Positions 12,220-23,795 of a stretch of DNA of 64,000 nt are shown here, in pieces. A program made the position numbers and the translations under genes. Within the stretch, counting starts at the first letter, position 1. Each line of letters starts with the position of its first letter. This stretch comes from Callorhinus ursinus (lineage: Eukaryota > Chordata > Mammalia > Carnivora > Otariidae). The notes beneath the pieces are model-generated. The model saw nothing but the letters and a program-made list of their open reading frames with translations, was not told the origin of the DNA and did not search any database. Location: assembly GCF_003265705.1 (NCBI RefSeq), contig NW_020312893.1, forward strand, positions 19,375,007 through 19,439,006. Direction: 5' to 3'.

Positions 12220-12720
12220 CTTGTCATTCTCAAGTTGAACATTTTCTGGTTGAAGGAGAACAGAATATGCCACCCCCAAATACGCCACCTGGGCATATTG
12301 ACTGTTGTGAATCAAAGGCTCTTGAGAAACAGCTGGTGCAAGAAGGACACTCTGATCTTCCTTTGTCCTCCTGGAAGCATGAGATAAATCTCCCATGTGA
12401 AAGTTACCTTCCCTGTACCAAGAAGGTGGAGGCATCCTTCTCACCAGAGACAGGGAAGTTGGGACTGAGAAGGCTGTATAAACAAGTCTTGTTACTTCAC
12501 CATTTAACCGTCTGAAGCTCAAACCCCATTGTCTTGCCAAGTCTTCAAAAATTTGTGTTTGTCTAAAAGTTTCCTTCCTTCCTTCTCTGAGTCTCATATT
12601 TTTATGGGGTTCCTGTACATATAAAATTAAATTTGTTTTCTTCCTGTTAATCTATCTTATGTCAATGTAATTATTAGACTAGCCAAAAAACAGAGAATGG
12701 AACATTTTTCCATCCCTACC
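12220..12720 (+). mobile_element. ERV-type LTR, solo
   Basis: Ends with GTTAATCTATCTTATGTCAA and GACTAGCCA, a 3' end common in mammalian LTRs. The piece at 34090-34215 ends in a related way. Confidence 0.5.
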
Positions 12721-12776
12721 TGGTTTTATTTCCTTAGATGATCAAGTTTCTATGATATGCAATGAAATACTTTTTA

Positions 12777-12939
12777 TTTTTTTTTGAAGATTTTACTCAT
12801 TTATTTGAGAGAAAGAGAGACAAGAAGCAGCAGACTCCCCGCTGAGCAGAGAGCCCAATGTGGGACTCAATCCCAGGACCCCGAGATCATAACCTGACTG
12901 AAGGCAGCCGCTTAGTCAAATGACCCACCCAGGTGCCCC
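12777..12939 (-). mobile_element. Can-SINE
   Basis: Minus-strand copy with a somewhat shortened body. Confidence 0.88.
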
Positions 12940-13827
12940 TGCAATACCTTTTAATTTGTGCATCAACTTTAAGGCTGGTGTAAAGAAGTTGGCAGCCTGG
13001 AATCTATATTTCATCATGGTTTTATTATTCTTTATTTATCATATAGGGGATATATGTTGTTTCTTTGTAGGAAAAAAATGACTTGAAGTAATATATAAAA
13101 TTTTACTGAAGGCTGAAAAGTTTTTATTACCTTGTGGTATAAGGATGTTCTTAGGAAGCATGTGACTCTCCATGGAAATGTGATTTGGGATACAGCTAAG
13201 AACTGTACAAACATTTCCCTCTTCGGGGATTTGGGTGTTCAAGAAGACACAGGGTAATTTTCCTTATTATTTTAAGACTCTAGATTATTCTACCTCTACT
13301 GCTTACCTGATTGTATAATCTCTCATGCAGCTCTCATTTTAGATCATTATTCCACCAAACACTGTGCAAGCCCTCTACTTAACGACTAGTCAGAACCCGG
13401 GAGAATGTCTCTGCCTTTTATCTCTCAGAGAATGTGATTGACTTACCAACCTTACCTTCAAAGAAATCCCATAGAAGAATTTACTCTTCCACCAAGAGTA
13501 TACCATTCTTCAGCAGCTATGGCTTTATCCTAGGAACTTGCTCAAACCGCTCTGCACCATCACAAGCCCAGGAAGAGCTACACTCCCTCCACCAGCTTTT
13601 CTGATGTTTGATAAGTTGCAGCATAAAGTGAAGGCATCAAGTACTAGAAGAAAATCCAAGCTAGAGAAGTTGACTGGTTAGCTTCTCGATATGTCTCCCC
13701 TACCTCCAGTCCAAGCTGGAAGACTGCCCCTTCCTTTGAAAGCTACTATGGTGATAGAGTTAATAAACCCTTTAGATTCTCATCTACAACAACCTTTCTC
13801 TATTCAGATACACGCTTGCCAAAACTT
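12940..13827. other. Intergenic sequence without recognised features
   Basis: No gene or repeat recognised. Confidence 0.5.
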
Positions 13828-14125
13828 CTAGCTCACAAACCAGCATCCAGCTCCAATAAAAATGAAGAAGAGTAGATACTTGAGGAACTGCCGGCCTTCC
13901 TGTGAGTCCTTGGCCATCTGTAATGCTTGATGCAGTGGGAAGACCATGTGACCCAAAGACAGGATCTGGTTGCTTGCACTGCATAGTTGGGTATACAAGA
14001 GGCCGGTATCCAAGTTAAGGGCTGGTGTCTCCTTTATTCCTGGCTCTGTAAGCCGCAACAACAAACTAATACATGCATCCACATGCTGGTTCATAGGACA
14101 ATCACCAAATATTGCCAGTGCCTAC
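13828..14125 (-). pseudogene. Unrecognised exon-like ORF (about 95 codons)
   Basis: An open minus-strand frame begins after an acceptor-like TTTGTAG, runs ALAIFGDCPMNQHVD and on through LLRLTEPGIKET and FPLHQALQMAKDSQ, and ends at TAG. The amino-acid composition resembles a helical domain, unlike the SINE-driven ORFs around it. No start or clear donor, and no neighbouring exons, are seen. I do not recognise the family. It may be one exon of a pseudogene. Confidence 0.3.
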
Positions 14126-14847
14126 AAACCTGGGAAAGGCAAGAATGAAAAAAAAAAAAGAAGGTATTTCCTGTTGATTTCATAAAAATGGTCAGAATCC
14201 TGGCAGCAACAGATGGCACACTTTAACTATTTACAAGGGGAGAACAGAACAGAACTTAAGGGAGCCAAAAAGAGACCACGAAGTGTCCTAGGGCTAGTAA
14301 CAGCTCAGGAGGGGTCCCATGTCGAGGCTGAGAGGCAAGGGGAAGGTGTGATTGTCAGGTTAGCTGTGGAGAGGCCAGCTCAGGAGAGAGCTTGTCTGAA
14401 GTCACACACCACTGGAGAGATAGGCACAAAGCCTGGCTAGGTTGATGCATAACAACCTGTTCTAATCTTTGGACCATGAAATCTGCACAGCACAAATAAC
14501 CACCTCTGAGTGTTAATCAAATAAAATCTGCCCCTAGGGTTTTAAAGCTGTCATGGTCCATGAAATTTGGTTTCTTTTTCCTTCTGATTTAAATCCCATA
14601 GACTTCATGTACCCTTTATCAGAGATGAGATCCAAACCCAAAATTAAGCCAGGAGGGATAAAGAATATTGAAACCACTGAGCTACAGAAGTTTGGCAAAG
14701 GCCTTCATAAAGATTGATGAAGTTGAACTAGAGTCTTAAAAACACAAAAATCAGTCAACGATACAATGATAAAATTAGAAGGAACTTGTGGTGATCATCT
14801 ACTTGGAGTATAAACTCTCTCACTTTTTTTTTCTCCTAACTAAGAAA
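14126..14847. other. Intergenic sequence without recognised features
   Basis: No gene seen; only short A-runs. Confidence 0.5.
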
Positions 14848-14864
14848 GTTACGATACTATTTTT

Positions 14865-15037
14865 TTTTAAAGATTTTATTTATTTATTCACGAGAGACAG
14901 AGAGAGAGAGAGAGAGGCAGAAGGAGAGGCAGGCTCCCAAGGAGCAGGGAGCCTGATGCAGAACTCGATCCCAGGACCCTGGGATCATGACCTGAGCCGA
15001 AGGCAGACGCTCAACCATCTGAGCCACCCAGGCGCCT
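14865..15037 (-). mobile_element. Can-SINE, full length
   Basis: Perfect 17-base duplication GTTACGATACTATTTTT (14848-14864, 15038-15054). Confidence 0.95.
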
Positions 15038-15316
15038 GTTACGATACTATTTTTAATGAAATGTTTTCATATTGGTTCACACCAAGATGAGTATATACTG
15101 TCATAAGTATATACTACAAAATAAATATGGCAATAACTTATATGGAAGCTCCAAAGTCCACCCTGTGTCCCAGGATGGCTCATTTGTCCCATAATTTTAA
15201 TTTATTCAAGTTACTGTTAATCTTTCTTCAGTACAGTACCCAGTGCTCTCCTTTAGACTTCTCTTGACATTGATAATTCTATTATAAAACAGTTATTCCA
15301 GATGATCCAGTGTATT

Positions 15317-15497
15317 GTTTTTTGTTGTTGTTTTTGTTGTTGTTTGAGAGAGACAGAGAATGAGCCGGGGAGAGGGGCAGAAAGAAAGGGAGAAGCAGAC
15401 TCCTCGCTGAGCAGGGAGCCCCATGTGGGGCTCGATCCCAGGACCCTGAGATCATGACCTGAGCCCACCCTTAACCGACTGAGCCCCCCAGGCGCCC
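15317..15497 (-). mobile_element. Can-SINE with GTT-rich tail
   Basis: Duplication CCAGTGTATT at both ends (15307-15316, 15498-15507). The tail has become (TTG)n. Confidence 0.92.
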
Positions 15498-15509
15498 CCA
15501 GTGTATTCT

Positions 15510-16019
15510 TATATGAAAATTTGTAATTTGTCTCTGATGATTTAAATTTGGAAAACACTGCCTTGCGGGTTTCAAAGGATGCCAGTTCTCAGCCAATATA
15601 GGGTCTCAAGTGAAGCTAAGTGGCTGTCATCAACACTAGAAACATGAACAGCATCCTTCTCATTATATTGTGTAAAAATTATGTACTTTTTTACTTTGTG
15701 GGCAGATCAAAATTTATCATCCAGTTGTGCACACAGGTACACACATGTGTGTTCACTTGCTCTGAGTTCTGGGACAAGAAGGTAGTTATTCAGAAAATGA
15801 TTCAAGTTTGTCAGTTCCTTTGACTCTAGCTTTGACCTTGGCTCCAACAGCGTTCATTTCCTCTTTAATAATTAGGCAATGAAGCCGGGCTGTCCAAGCA
15901 GACAGAAATGGTTCTGTCTCAGAAAACTAACTTTATTTATACATTAAAGTGAAGAATGGATCTTTCATGATAAAGGAGCAGATGTTTAAAAATAGGAGAT
16001 CAAAAAATAAGTCACCATC
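15510..16019. other. Intergenic sequence without recognised features
   Basis: No gene seen. Confidence 0.5.
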
Positions 16020-16020
16020 A

Positions 16021-16214
16021 GGCGCCTGGGTGGCTCAGTTGGTTAAGTGACTGCCTTCAGTTCAAGTCATGATCCCGGAGTCCCGGGATCGAGTCCCACA
16101 TCAGGCTCTCTGCTCAGCGGGGAGTCTGCTTCTCCCTCTGCCCCTCCTCCCTCTCATTTACTCTCTTGAATTCTCTCTCTCAAATAAATAAATAAATAAT
16201 CTTAAAAAAAAAAA
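16021..16214 (+). mobile_element. Can-SINE, GACTGCC/GAGTCC type
   Basis: Plus-strand copy of the subfamily reading AGTGACTGCCTTCAG and GGAGTCCCGGGATCGAGTCC. Confidence 0.95.
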
Positions 16215-16389
16215 GCTGATCCCAGGTATAATGAAAGGATTTACTGTTATATTAACTAGCAGAACAAGGGTCCACAGCTTGCTTCCTCTGGGGGATATTT
16301 TAGAATTGTAAAATCCCAAGGGAACTAGATCTGATACGTAAAGAGAGTTTAAGAAATGCTCTTTTTGTCATGAATAACTGCTTCCTCTT

Positions 16390-16612
16390 TGGTGAGGCAG
16401 TACAGTGGCGTGAGAAGGAGCTTAAAGTCTGGAGGCAGAGTCGTTTAAAACTTAGTAGCTCTGTGACCTTGTTCAAATCAGCTGACCTTTCTGTGCTTGT
16501 TTTCTTATTTATAAAGTGAGAATAAGAATAGTACTTACTTGATGGGACAGTCGCTAAGATTAAGTGGGTCCACATATGTGAATAACTTACAACAGTACCT
16601 GGTACATGAGGA
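16390..16612 (+). mobile_element. MIR
   Basis: AGCTCTGTGACCTTGTTCAA core, then AAGTGAGAATAAGAATAGTA and ACAGTACCTGGTACATGAG. Confidence 0.85.
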
Positions 16613-16619
16613 GTACCTT

Positions 16620-16811
16620 TTTTTTTTTTTCAAATAAAGATTTTATGTATCTGTCAGAGAGAGAGCACACAAGCAAGGGGAGCAGCAGGCAGAGGGAGAA
16701 GCAGACTCCCCACTGAGCGAGGAGTCCAATGTGGGACTCGATCCGAGGACCCTGGGATCATGATCCAAGCCAAAGGCAGATACTTAACCGACTGAGCCAC
16801 CCAGGCATCCC
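16620..16811 (-). mobile_element. Can-SINE
   Basis: Duplication ACATGAGGAGTACCTT (one change), inserted into the end of a MIR. Confidence 0.94.
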
Positions 16812-17069
16812 ATACATGATGAGTACCTTATATAATTGCTGTTTTTATTACTTTCTGCATTCAACTCAGTACCTACAATCAAGTACATATAAAATCTGTT
16901 TGCCCGATTTGTTTACAAGTCTGCCTCTACTAATTATACTTAAACCTGTATGTTACCCAGGCATCCATGGTATAACTGAGGGTGTGGCAGAAGCCACTTA
17001 CTCTCTAACTTTGAAACTCAGGGGGGGAAATGTCTCAGGATTAGAGACATGGTCATAGAAAAATGAATA

Positions 17070-17275
17070 ATAATAGCTTTCATTTATTGAGTGCTTATTA
17101 TATTCCAGGCTGTTCTAAATGTTTTCTGTGTTCATCTCATTTGATTTGCCTAACAACCCAATGATATAAGAACTCTATTCTCCCCCCATTTAGAGGACGA
17201 AACTGGAGCAAACAGGTAAAGTAACTTGCCCCAAATCACACAGCAGAAGTAACAGCTAGAACTTGAGCAGTCTGG
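17070..17275 (-). mobile_element. MIR
   Basis: TTCATTTATTGAGTGCTTAT to CTTGCCCCAAATCACACAGC, reverse of the MIR consensus. Confidence 0.88.
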
Positions 17276-17455
17276 AGGTTCCAGTTTGTTTTTTTAACTA
17301 TCATATTATCATACAATATTTATATATTGTAGGTTGGGCCAATATTCAGCCAACATTAGAGTGCAACCAGACTAGTTGTCTGATTGGCTGGTGCCCTCTG
17401 TTCTGACTTAGTTGGTGCTTGGGTGGTATCAACTGTTAATATGACTATCACTTCT

Positions 17456-17475
17456 TTTTTTAGGCTTGCTTTCTT

Positions 17476-17506
<31 letters not shown>

Positions 17507-17659
17507 TTTGAGAGAGAGCACATGAGAGGGGGGAGGGTCGGAGGGAGAAGCAGACCCTCCGCTGAGCAGGGAGCGTGATCCGGGACTCGATCCCGGGACT
17601 CCAGGATCATGACCTGAGCCGACGGCAGTCGCTTAACCAACTGAGCCACCCAGGCGCCC
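17456..17659 (-). mobile_element. Can-SINE with long (TTTA)n tail
   Basis: Perfect 18-base duplication AATATGACTATCACTTCT (17438-17455, 17660-17677). The tail contains an extra AGGCTTGC block before the (TTTA)n run. Confidence 0.95.
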
Positions 17660-17677
17660 AATATGACTATCACTTCT

Positions 17678-18129
17678 GATTACAGGTGACAGTTGAAGCC
17701 ATGGGGATGGATGAGATCTTTTGAGAAGTCTGTTTTTATTGTAAGAGAAAACTAGTATTTGAGCACCATGAAAGCAAAGGTGGGGTCTGTTTTAGTCCCT
17801 GCTATTTTCCCAAATTGGTTTTACTCAATCTCTGTCTGCAAATATGTAAAGGACGATAAAGACTGAAGAGAGTCTTTAGCATAAGTTTCCCAAAGGAGTT
17901 GAGGAGCAAAAGATAAGTAAATAAAATAGTGCGTATACACTATTATCTCAAGAAACTTGGCTGGGAAGAAGTGGACACAGGACAGTACCACGTTATTGGA
18001 GGATAAAGAAAAAGTTGATTTTTTTACCTGGCATTTACAGCTTCCTTAATGACATTTTGAAAATTCTAACAGACCTTTAAGAATTCCACAAAATTATTCC
18101 AGAGTTCATCTACTAAAAGAAACATGTAA

Positions 18130-18168
<39 letters not shown>

Positions 18169-18657
18169 AATGTGTGAGAACAGCAAGAAAAATTCTGAAA
18201 CTTGTTAAGAACACCAAGAAACCAACAAGACAATAGTGGAGCTTTCCTCTTAGTTACTTGACCTCTTCTCTACTTTTCTACTCAAACTCAAGCACAGACT
18301 CCCTTGGTCACACCCTCAGCAATGTTATCAGTTGTAGCTACCTGCCTTTCCAAATAGCTAACCCATCCTGTTTCTGACCATAACATACCATTCTTCAAGC
18401 TCGATTGTTGAAATACACCCACGAGACCTATTTAATGATCTTATCAAGATTTCCAGCTGCTTGACCTTTCTGACTTTTCCCAACCTACCAGTCCTCGCCT
18501 TCATTTTCTTTCTCATCCAGCTCAGACTCAGACTCGTCTGAAGGTTTTTTTCCCCTTCACTTTATTGCTCTCATCTGCTAAAACCCCATCTGCCCTCTCT
18601 ATACCTGCACCTTAGTAGCTCAGAGCAACTGGAGAATGCCACAGAAAAGGGACATTA
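17678..18657. other. Intergenic sequence with one simple repeat
   Basis: No gene seen. An (AATA)n tract lies at 18128-18170. Confidence 0.5.
18128..18170. repeat. (AATA)n microsatellite
   Basis: About eleven units. Confidence 0.95.
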
Positions 18658-18670
18658 AAGACTATAAATT

Positions 18671-18699
18671 AAAAAAAAACAAAAACAAACAAAAAAAAG
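18671..18699 (+). mobile_element. A-tail-only retroposon insertion
   Basis: 29 bases of A-rich sequence with a few C, flanked by the perfect 13-base repeat AAGACTATAAATT (18658-18670, 18700-18712). Confidence 0.7.
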
Positions 18700-18844
18700 A
18701 AGACTATAAATTTAAGACCACTTAAGTGACCTGAGGCATCCCAAATGGGCCTTTAGAACCGTAGAGCATAGTGAGTCCACTCAATTTTTCTTGTGAACTC
18801 TTCCCCCCAACCTTGGGTGGGAGGAGGGGAAGATGAGTGAATAT

Positions 18845-18905
18845 ATTTATACCGACCCTCCCCCCTCTCATGTGCTCTCTCTCAAATAAATATAAAAGTC
18901 TTAAG
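18845..18905 (+). mobile_element. Can-SINE 3' end fragment
   Basis: CATGTGCTCTCTCTCAAATA tail; head absent. Confidence 0.6.
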
Positions 18906-19325
18906 AAGTATTGTCAAAGAAAGTACAATAATTTAGTAAAAAATTCGATATCCTTCACTCAAGGGAAAATCATCCGTGAACTGGGGGAGTCCAGTGCCTC
19001 ACAAGCAAAGGAGACTCTGCCAGAAGGATGTTTGGCCAAAAGTGAGTTTTATAAGTCATTAGAAGCCACAACTTGGAAACCTGGCTAGGTTTGATTAGCT
19101 AGGATGTCAGGGATTTCCTTAATAGGCTAGCAGATCCTATTTTCTAGGGTAAGGTGAACTAAAGCTGAGGGTGTGTGTGTGTGGGGGGGGTTGTGATTAG
19201 TGTATGTGATGCTTCTTTAACCATGAAGCATTTCTCATAAGTACGGGCCGACTTAGGTTTCAACTAGTTTTGTGACTTGGACTGGCCACCATTTTGTGGG
19301 TCCCTAAATGAGGTTCTGGGCCCAG
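18905..19325 (-). mobile_element. ERV LTR, solo, same family as 54320-54935
   Basis: On the minus strand it begins GGGACCCACAAAATGG, then GTCACAAAACTAG, TCAGCTTTAGTTCACCTTAC and TTTACTAAATTATTG. The blocks occur in the same order in the plus-strand copy at 54.3 kb. Confidence 0.7.
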
Positions 19326-19709
19326 TTCCAATATGGGAGGCAGGTTACTCCCATATACACCACGAAGCAATGCTCAGGACACCAGCTGCTGTCAACTCAA
19401 TTCTGACACTATATTCTGGGAGATAGCATCAGATTCCACAGAATAAAGGCTCAGTCCCACACCCCCTCATCCCTGCCTTCAGACACCAATGGCAGGCTCA
19501 TTACCTGTGTTTTGACTGACGGGCCACAAACGGAGTTTCCAACTCCCTGCAATAGGATACCAATCACAAGTCCAGGCTGTCACCCGTGCTCCTGACCTAC
19601 TGGCTATAAATCAGAGGCTCCCTCGATCCACTCCTAGGGGTTGATTAATTAGCTGGAGGGACTCACAGAACTCAGCGAAACATTTTACTTACTAGAGTGC
19701 CAGCTTCTT

Positions 19710-19916
19710 CTTCTTTTTTATTTTTTTTAAAGGTTTTATTTATTTATTTGACAGAGAGAGGCACAGCGAGAGAGGGAACACAAGCAGGGGGAGTGGGAGA
19801 GGGAGAAGCAGGCTTCCCGCTGAGCAGGGAGCCAGACGTGGGGCTCGATCCCAGGACCCTGGGATCATGACCTGAGCTGAAGGCAGATGCCTAAGGACTG
19901 AGCCACCCAGGTGCCC
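19710..19916 (-). mobile_element. Can-SINE, full length
   Basis: 18-base duplication CTAGAGTGCCAGCTTCTT (one change) at 19692-19709 and 19917-19934. Confidence 0.95.
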
Positions 19917-19934
19917 CTAGAGTTCCAGCTTCTT

Positions 19935-20491
19935 ATAAAAGGATGTAACTCAGGAACAACCAGATGGAAGGGATACAGTGAGCAAGGTGTGGGGAAATGA
20001 GGGGAGCTTCCACACCCTCTCCAAGCGCGATATTCTCCCCAAATCTCCACCTATTCACCAGCCCTGAAGCTCTTCAAACCCTGTCCCTTTGGCTTTTTTA
20101 AAAAGGATGGCTCCAGTGCTTAAGCAATGATGGATTAAATCATTGGCAACTGGTGATCCATTTAACTTCCAGCCCTTCACCCCTCATGGAACTTGGAACT
20201 GAAATTTCCAGCCCTTTAATCACTTGGTCAGTTCCCCCGGCAACCATCCCTCTTTCTTAAGTGAACTGAGGCATTCCAAAAATTACCTCATTAACATAAC
20301 AAAAGACAATTTAATTGCCTCATCCCTCCACCATTTAGGAAATTCCAAGGGTGTTAGAAAGCACTGTGCTAGAAACATGGATGAAGACCAAATATGTATT
20401 TATTACAATCAAATTATAATTCACAGTATCACAGTCCTGATATACAAATTACCTTTATCAGCATGATATAGAAACTAGAGATTTATAGATT
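19935..20491. other. Intergenic sequence, possible LTR remnant
   Basis: No gene seen. Confidence 0.4.
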
Positions 20492-20508
20492 TAACTACAT
20501 AAAATTTT

Positions 20509-20702
20509 GGGGTGCCTGGGTGGCTCAGTCCGGTAAGCGTCTGCCTTTGGCTCAGGTCATGATCCCAGGGTCCTGGGATCGAGCCCCGCATCAGGCTCCC
20601 GGCTCAGTGCGAAGCCTGCTTCTCCCTCTCCCACTCCCCCTGCTTGTGTTCCCTCTCTTGCTGTCTCTCTCTGTCAAATAAATAAATAAAATATAAAAAA
20701 TA
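20509..20702 (+). mobile_element. Can-SINE, full length
   Basis: Perfect 17-base duplication TAACTACATAAAATTTT (20492-20508, 20703-20719). Confidence 0.95.
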
Positions 20703-20719
20703 TAACTACATAAAATTTT

Positions 20720-21355
20720 AACATTTCTCGAAAGGGGAAAAACAAAACAAAAACAATCAAAAAACAGAAAAATACATATGACAGAAATGGATGTTTTCTC
20801 TAATGTACAAAGCTCTTTTACAAATATTAATAGAGGAGAGATGACAAAACCAACAGATAAATGGGCAAAGGATAATAACAGACAATTCCCAGAGGGACTG
20901 TTTTTCCATTATCCAGTGTTGGGAAAAATGTGGGAAAACTGGAAGTTCACTTTTTTTCTTGGATAGATTATTCTGGAACTCTTTGCCTTCTTGCCCCAAA
21001 CTGTAATTGCTTACTGAGTCTACTATTATCCTGGGATCTCCCTTCACTATCACCCTGGGAATTTTTTTCTCCTCTCTTCTGTGCTTAAAACTTTTCTGAG
21101 GAGACAACATCAGTCCTGTCTCACAAACAAAATTCAGGTCAACCTACTCTGTGGAAAAAATCTACCTTGGACATTTCCTGTTAATACATCTGGCAAAACT
21201 TCCCAAGGTTGATATGAGACAATCTCTGATCAACAGCCCCCACCCCAATGTCATTTAAGAAAATTCCAATACTATCAGTTTTCTGTAAATCATGCAAGGA
21301 AATTTAAAAACCTGGAAAGGAAACCTATTTCTTGCAGAAATGAATGGGATTTGAA
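20720..21355. other. Intergenic sequence without recognised features
   Basis: No gene or repeat recognised. Confidence 0.5.
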
Positions 21356-21356
21356 T

Positions 21357-21538
21357 TTTTTTTTATTTTTATTTTTTTAAGAGAGGGGCAGAGAGACAGT
21401 GGGGGAGAGAGAGAATCTTAAGCAGGCTCCATGCCCAGTGCAGACCCTGACGCGGAGCTCTATCTCACAATCCTGTGATCATGACCTGAGCCGAAATCAA
21501 GAGTCGGAGGCTTAACCAACTGAGTCACCCAGGTGCCC
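21357..21538 (-). mobile_element. Can-SINE
   Basis: Minus-strand older copy (ATCAAGAGTCGGAGGCTTAA). Confidence 0.88.
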
Positions 21539-21689
21539 TGTTAATATCTGAAATATTAACAAAAAGTTGCAAATGTTTGATGAATGGCAGGTCTGTTACA
21601 GATGCTAAAGTACTAGAGTCAAATTCTAAACCCAGAGCAAGAACCACCCAGCTAAGCCACTCCCCGATTCCTGCCACAGAAAACTGAAA

Positions 21690-21760
21690 GTGTGTTTTGA
21701 CTAAGCCACTAGGCTTTGCGGTAATTTGTTATACAGCCATAGATAACTAATACAGTAGAG
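21690..21760 (+). mobile_element. MLT1/MaLR LTR, 3' end
   Basis: TAAGCCACTAGGCTTTGCGG and AGATAACTAATACA, the typical end of MaLR LTRs. Confidence 0.75.
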
Positions 21761-21829
21761 AAATAGAAGTTTCTGACTTCAGCCTTCCTTTCCTCAAGCT
21801 ATATATGATCTTAATCTTTTCCTTTGCCT

Positions 21830-21985
21830 TAAGCCATGATCATCAAAATTTTATAGATGAGTAAATTAAGGCCCAGAGAAGTTAATGTACTTATTCAAGG
21901 TTACAGTGTTTAAGTGACAGAGCTATGAACGTTTTTAGGTTTTCTGATGTGCAGGCAGTGTTCCTTGCACCCTCTCATGTTGCCT
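21830..21985 (-). mobile_element. MIR
   Basis: ATAGATGAGTAAATTAAGGC and AGGTTACAGTGTTTAAGTGA, reverse MIR. Confidence 0.75.
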
Positions 21986-22209
21986 TTAATAATTTTAAAT
22001 TATTCATTTTTTTCCTAATGAAATGATGGTTATAGACAGGCAGGGCCTATATTAACCACTACCCTAGGCACTGGGGATATAAAGATGGATGAGGCAGGTC
22101 AGATGGCTAGTACAGTGTGAGATGAAGGAATAGTACAGGGATAAATCTCACAGGAGTAGTGGATGTGAAAAGGCTCAGATACAAAATGACAGAAAATAAA
22201 GGAATCAGG

Positions 22210-22412
22210 GGGCCCCTGGGTGGCTCAGTCATTGGGCGTCTGCTTTTGGCTCAGGTCATGATGGTCCTGGGATCGAGCCACGCATCGGGCTCCCTTCTCC
22301 TCCGGGAGCCTGCTTCTCCCTCTCCCGCTCCCCCTGCTTGTGTTCCCTCTTTCGCTGTGTCTCTCTCTGTCAAATAAATATATAAAATCTTTAAAAAAAA
22401 AAAAAAAAAGAA
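22210..22412 (+). mobile_element. Can-SINE
   Basis: Plus-strand copy ending in a long A-run with AAAAG units; GAATCAG on both sides. Confidence 0.93.
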
Positions 22413-22714
22413 AAGAAAAGAATCAGAAAGAGTGTATTTGGGCAAGACGGAAATTTCAAGGTTGAAAAAATTTATATTGACCTCAGAGATTAGTCAAGGG
22501 TCAAGCTAGACTTATTTCTCTTCGAGAAATATGGTGATCATAGGCATATCTTTGTTTAATATGTTATGTATTTATTTAGAGTTTTAGGTCTTTCCCATAT
22601 TGTTCTATAACTTTGTCACATAATTCTTATATTGTTTATCATTCACACTTTAATGACTCATCCATACCAACTTTCCAAATCATAAATTTAATATTCAAGT
22701 TAGCAAAAACTTTT

Positions 22715-22831
22715 ATTTTTTTAAAGATTTTATTTTTAAGTAATCTCTACACTCCAACATGAGGTTGAACTCACAACCCCGAGATCAAGAGTCCCATTCT
22801 CTACTGACTGAGGCAGCCAGGTGCCCCATCA
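22715..22831 (-). mobile_element. Short-type Can-SINE
   Basis: First of two neighbouring insertions at the same target (GTTAGCAAAAACTTTT). Confidence 0.92.
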
Positions 22832-22848
22832 AATTAGCAAAAACTTTT

Positions 22849-23250
22849 TTTTTTTGAAAGAGAGAGAGAATAAGAGTGAGAGGGGATTGGGGGTAGAAGC
22901 AGAGGGAGAGGGAGAGAATCTTAAGCAGACCCAGGCTGAGGGTGGAGCCCCAACTTGGGGCTGGATCTCACAGCCCTGAAAAACGACCTGAGCTGAAATC
23001 AAGAGTCAGACGCTTGGGGCGCCTGGGTGGCTCAGTCGTTAAGCGTCTGCCTTCGGCTCCGGTCATGATCCCAGGGTCCTGGGATTGAGTCCCACATCGG
23101 GCTCCCTGCTCAGTGGGAAGCCTGCTTCTCCCTCTCCCACTCCCCCTGCTTGTGTTCCTGCTCTTGCTGTCTCTCTCTGTCAAATAAATAAATAAAATCT
23201 TTAAAAAAAAAAAAGAGACGCTTAATCGACTGAACCACCAGGCACCCTGT
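22849..23250 (-). mobile_element. Can-SINE, split by a nested SINE
   Basis: Outer parts are 22849-23015 and 23216-23250. Its right flank is a third copy of the target GTTAGCAAAAACTTTT. Confidence 0.9.
23016..23215 (+). mobile_element. Can-SINE nested in opposite orientation
   Basis: Complete plus-strand copy; AGACGCTT duplicated (23008-23015, 23216-23223). Confidence 0.95.
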
Positions 23251-23346
23251 AGTTAGCAAAAACTTTTAAAGCAAGAATAAAATGACAAAAGTAAACGATT
23301 AGGGGTGTGGACTGTGGAAGAATATGTTTAATATTTAAGACAAGGC

Positions 23347-23456
23347 AGGGTGGCTGGCTGGCTCAGTCACGAGAGCATGTGACTCTTGATCTCGGAGTTA
23401 TAAATTCAAGCCCCACATCGGATGTAGAGATTACTCAAAAATAAACTATTTAAAAG
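23347..23456 (+). mobile_element. Short-type Can-SINE
   Basis: GGGTGGCTGGCTGGCTCAGT head, GATTACTCAAAAATAAACT tail. Confidence 0.85.
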
Positions 23457-23560
23457 TATACACACACACACACACACACACATGTATCTATGAGACAGAG
23501 ATATACATATATATGTATATGTGTATATGTGAGAGAGAGATATATATATATGAGACAGAG
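23457..23560. repeat. (CA)n and (TA)n microsatellite
   Basis: (AC)12 followed by interrupted TA/GA repeats. Confidence 0.9.
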
Positions 23561-23586
23561 CAATGATGCATATAAAACTTGGCTCT

Positions 23587-23795
23587 CAGGGTGCCTGGGT
23601 GGCTCAGCGGTTAAGCATCTAACTCTTGATTTTTGGCTAGGGTCATGATCTCAGGGTTGTGAGACTGAGCCTCACACGCTGGGCATGGAGCCTGCTTGAG
23701 ATTGTCTCTCTCCCTCTCCCCCTCTCCCTGGCTTGCACTCTCTCTCTCATTTTCTCTTTCTCAAACAAATAAATAAATCTTAAAAAAAATTAAAA
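23587..23795 (+). mobile_element. Can-SINE
   Basis: Plus-strand copy (ATCTAACTCTTGATTTTTGG). Confidence 0.92.

Noticed and set aside
12172..12597. 141-residue minus-strand ORF
   Set aside because: It overlaps an LTR-like element, lacks recognisable motifs and has no splice context.
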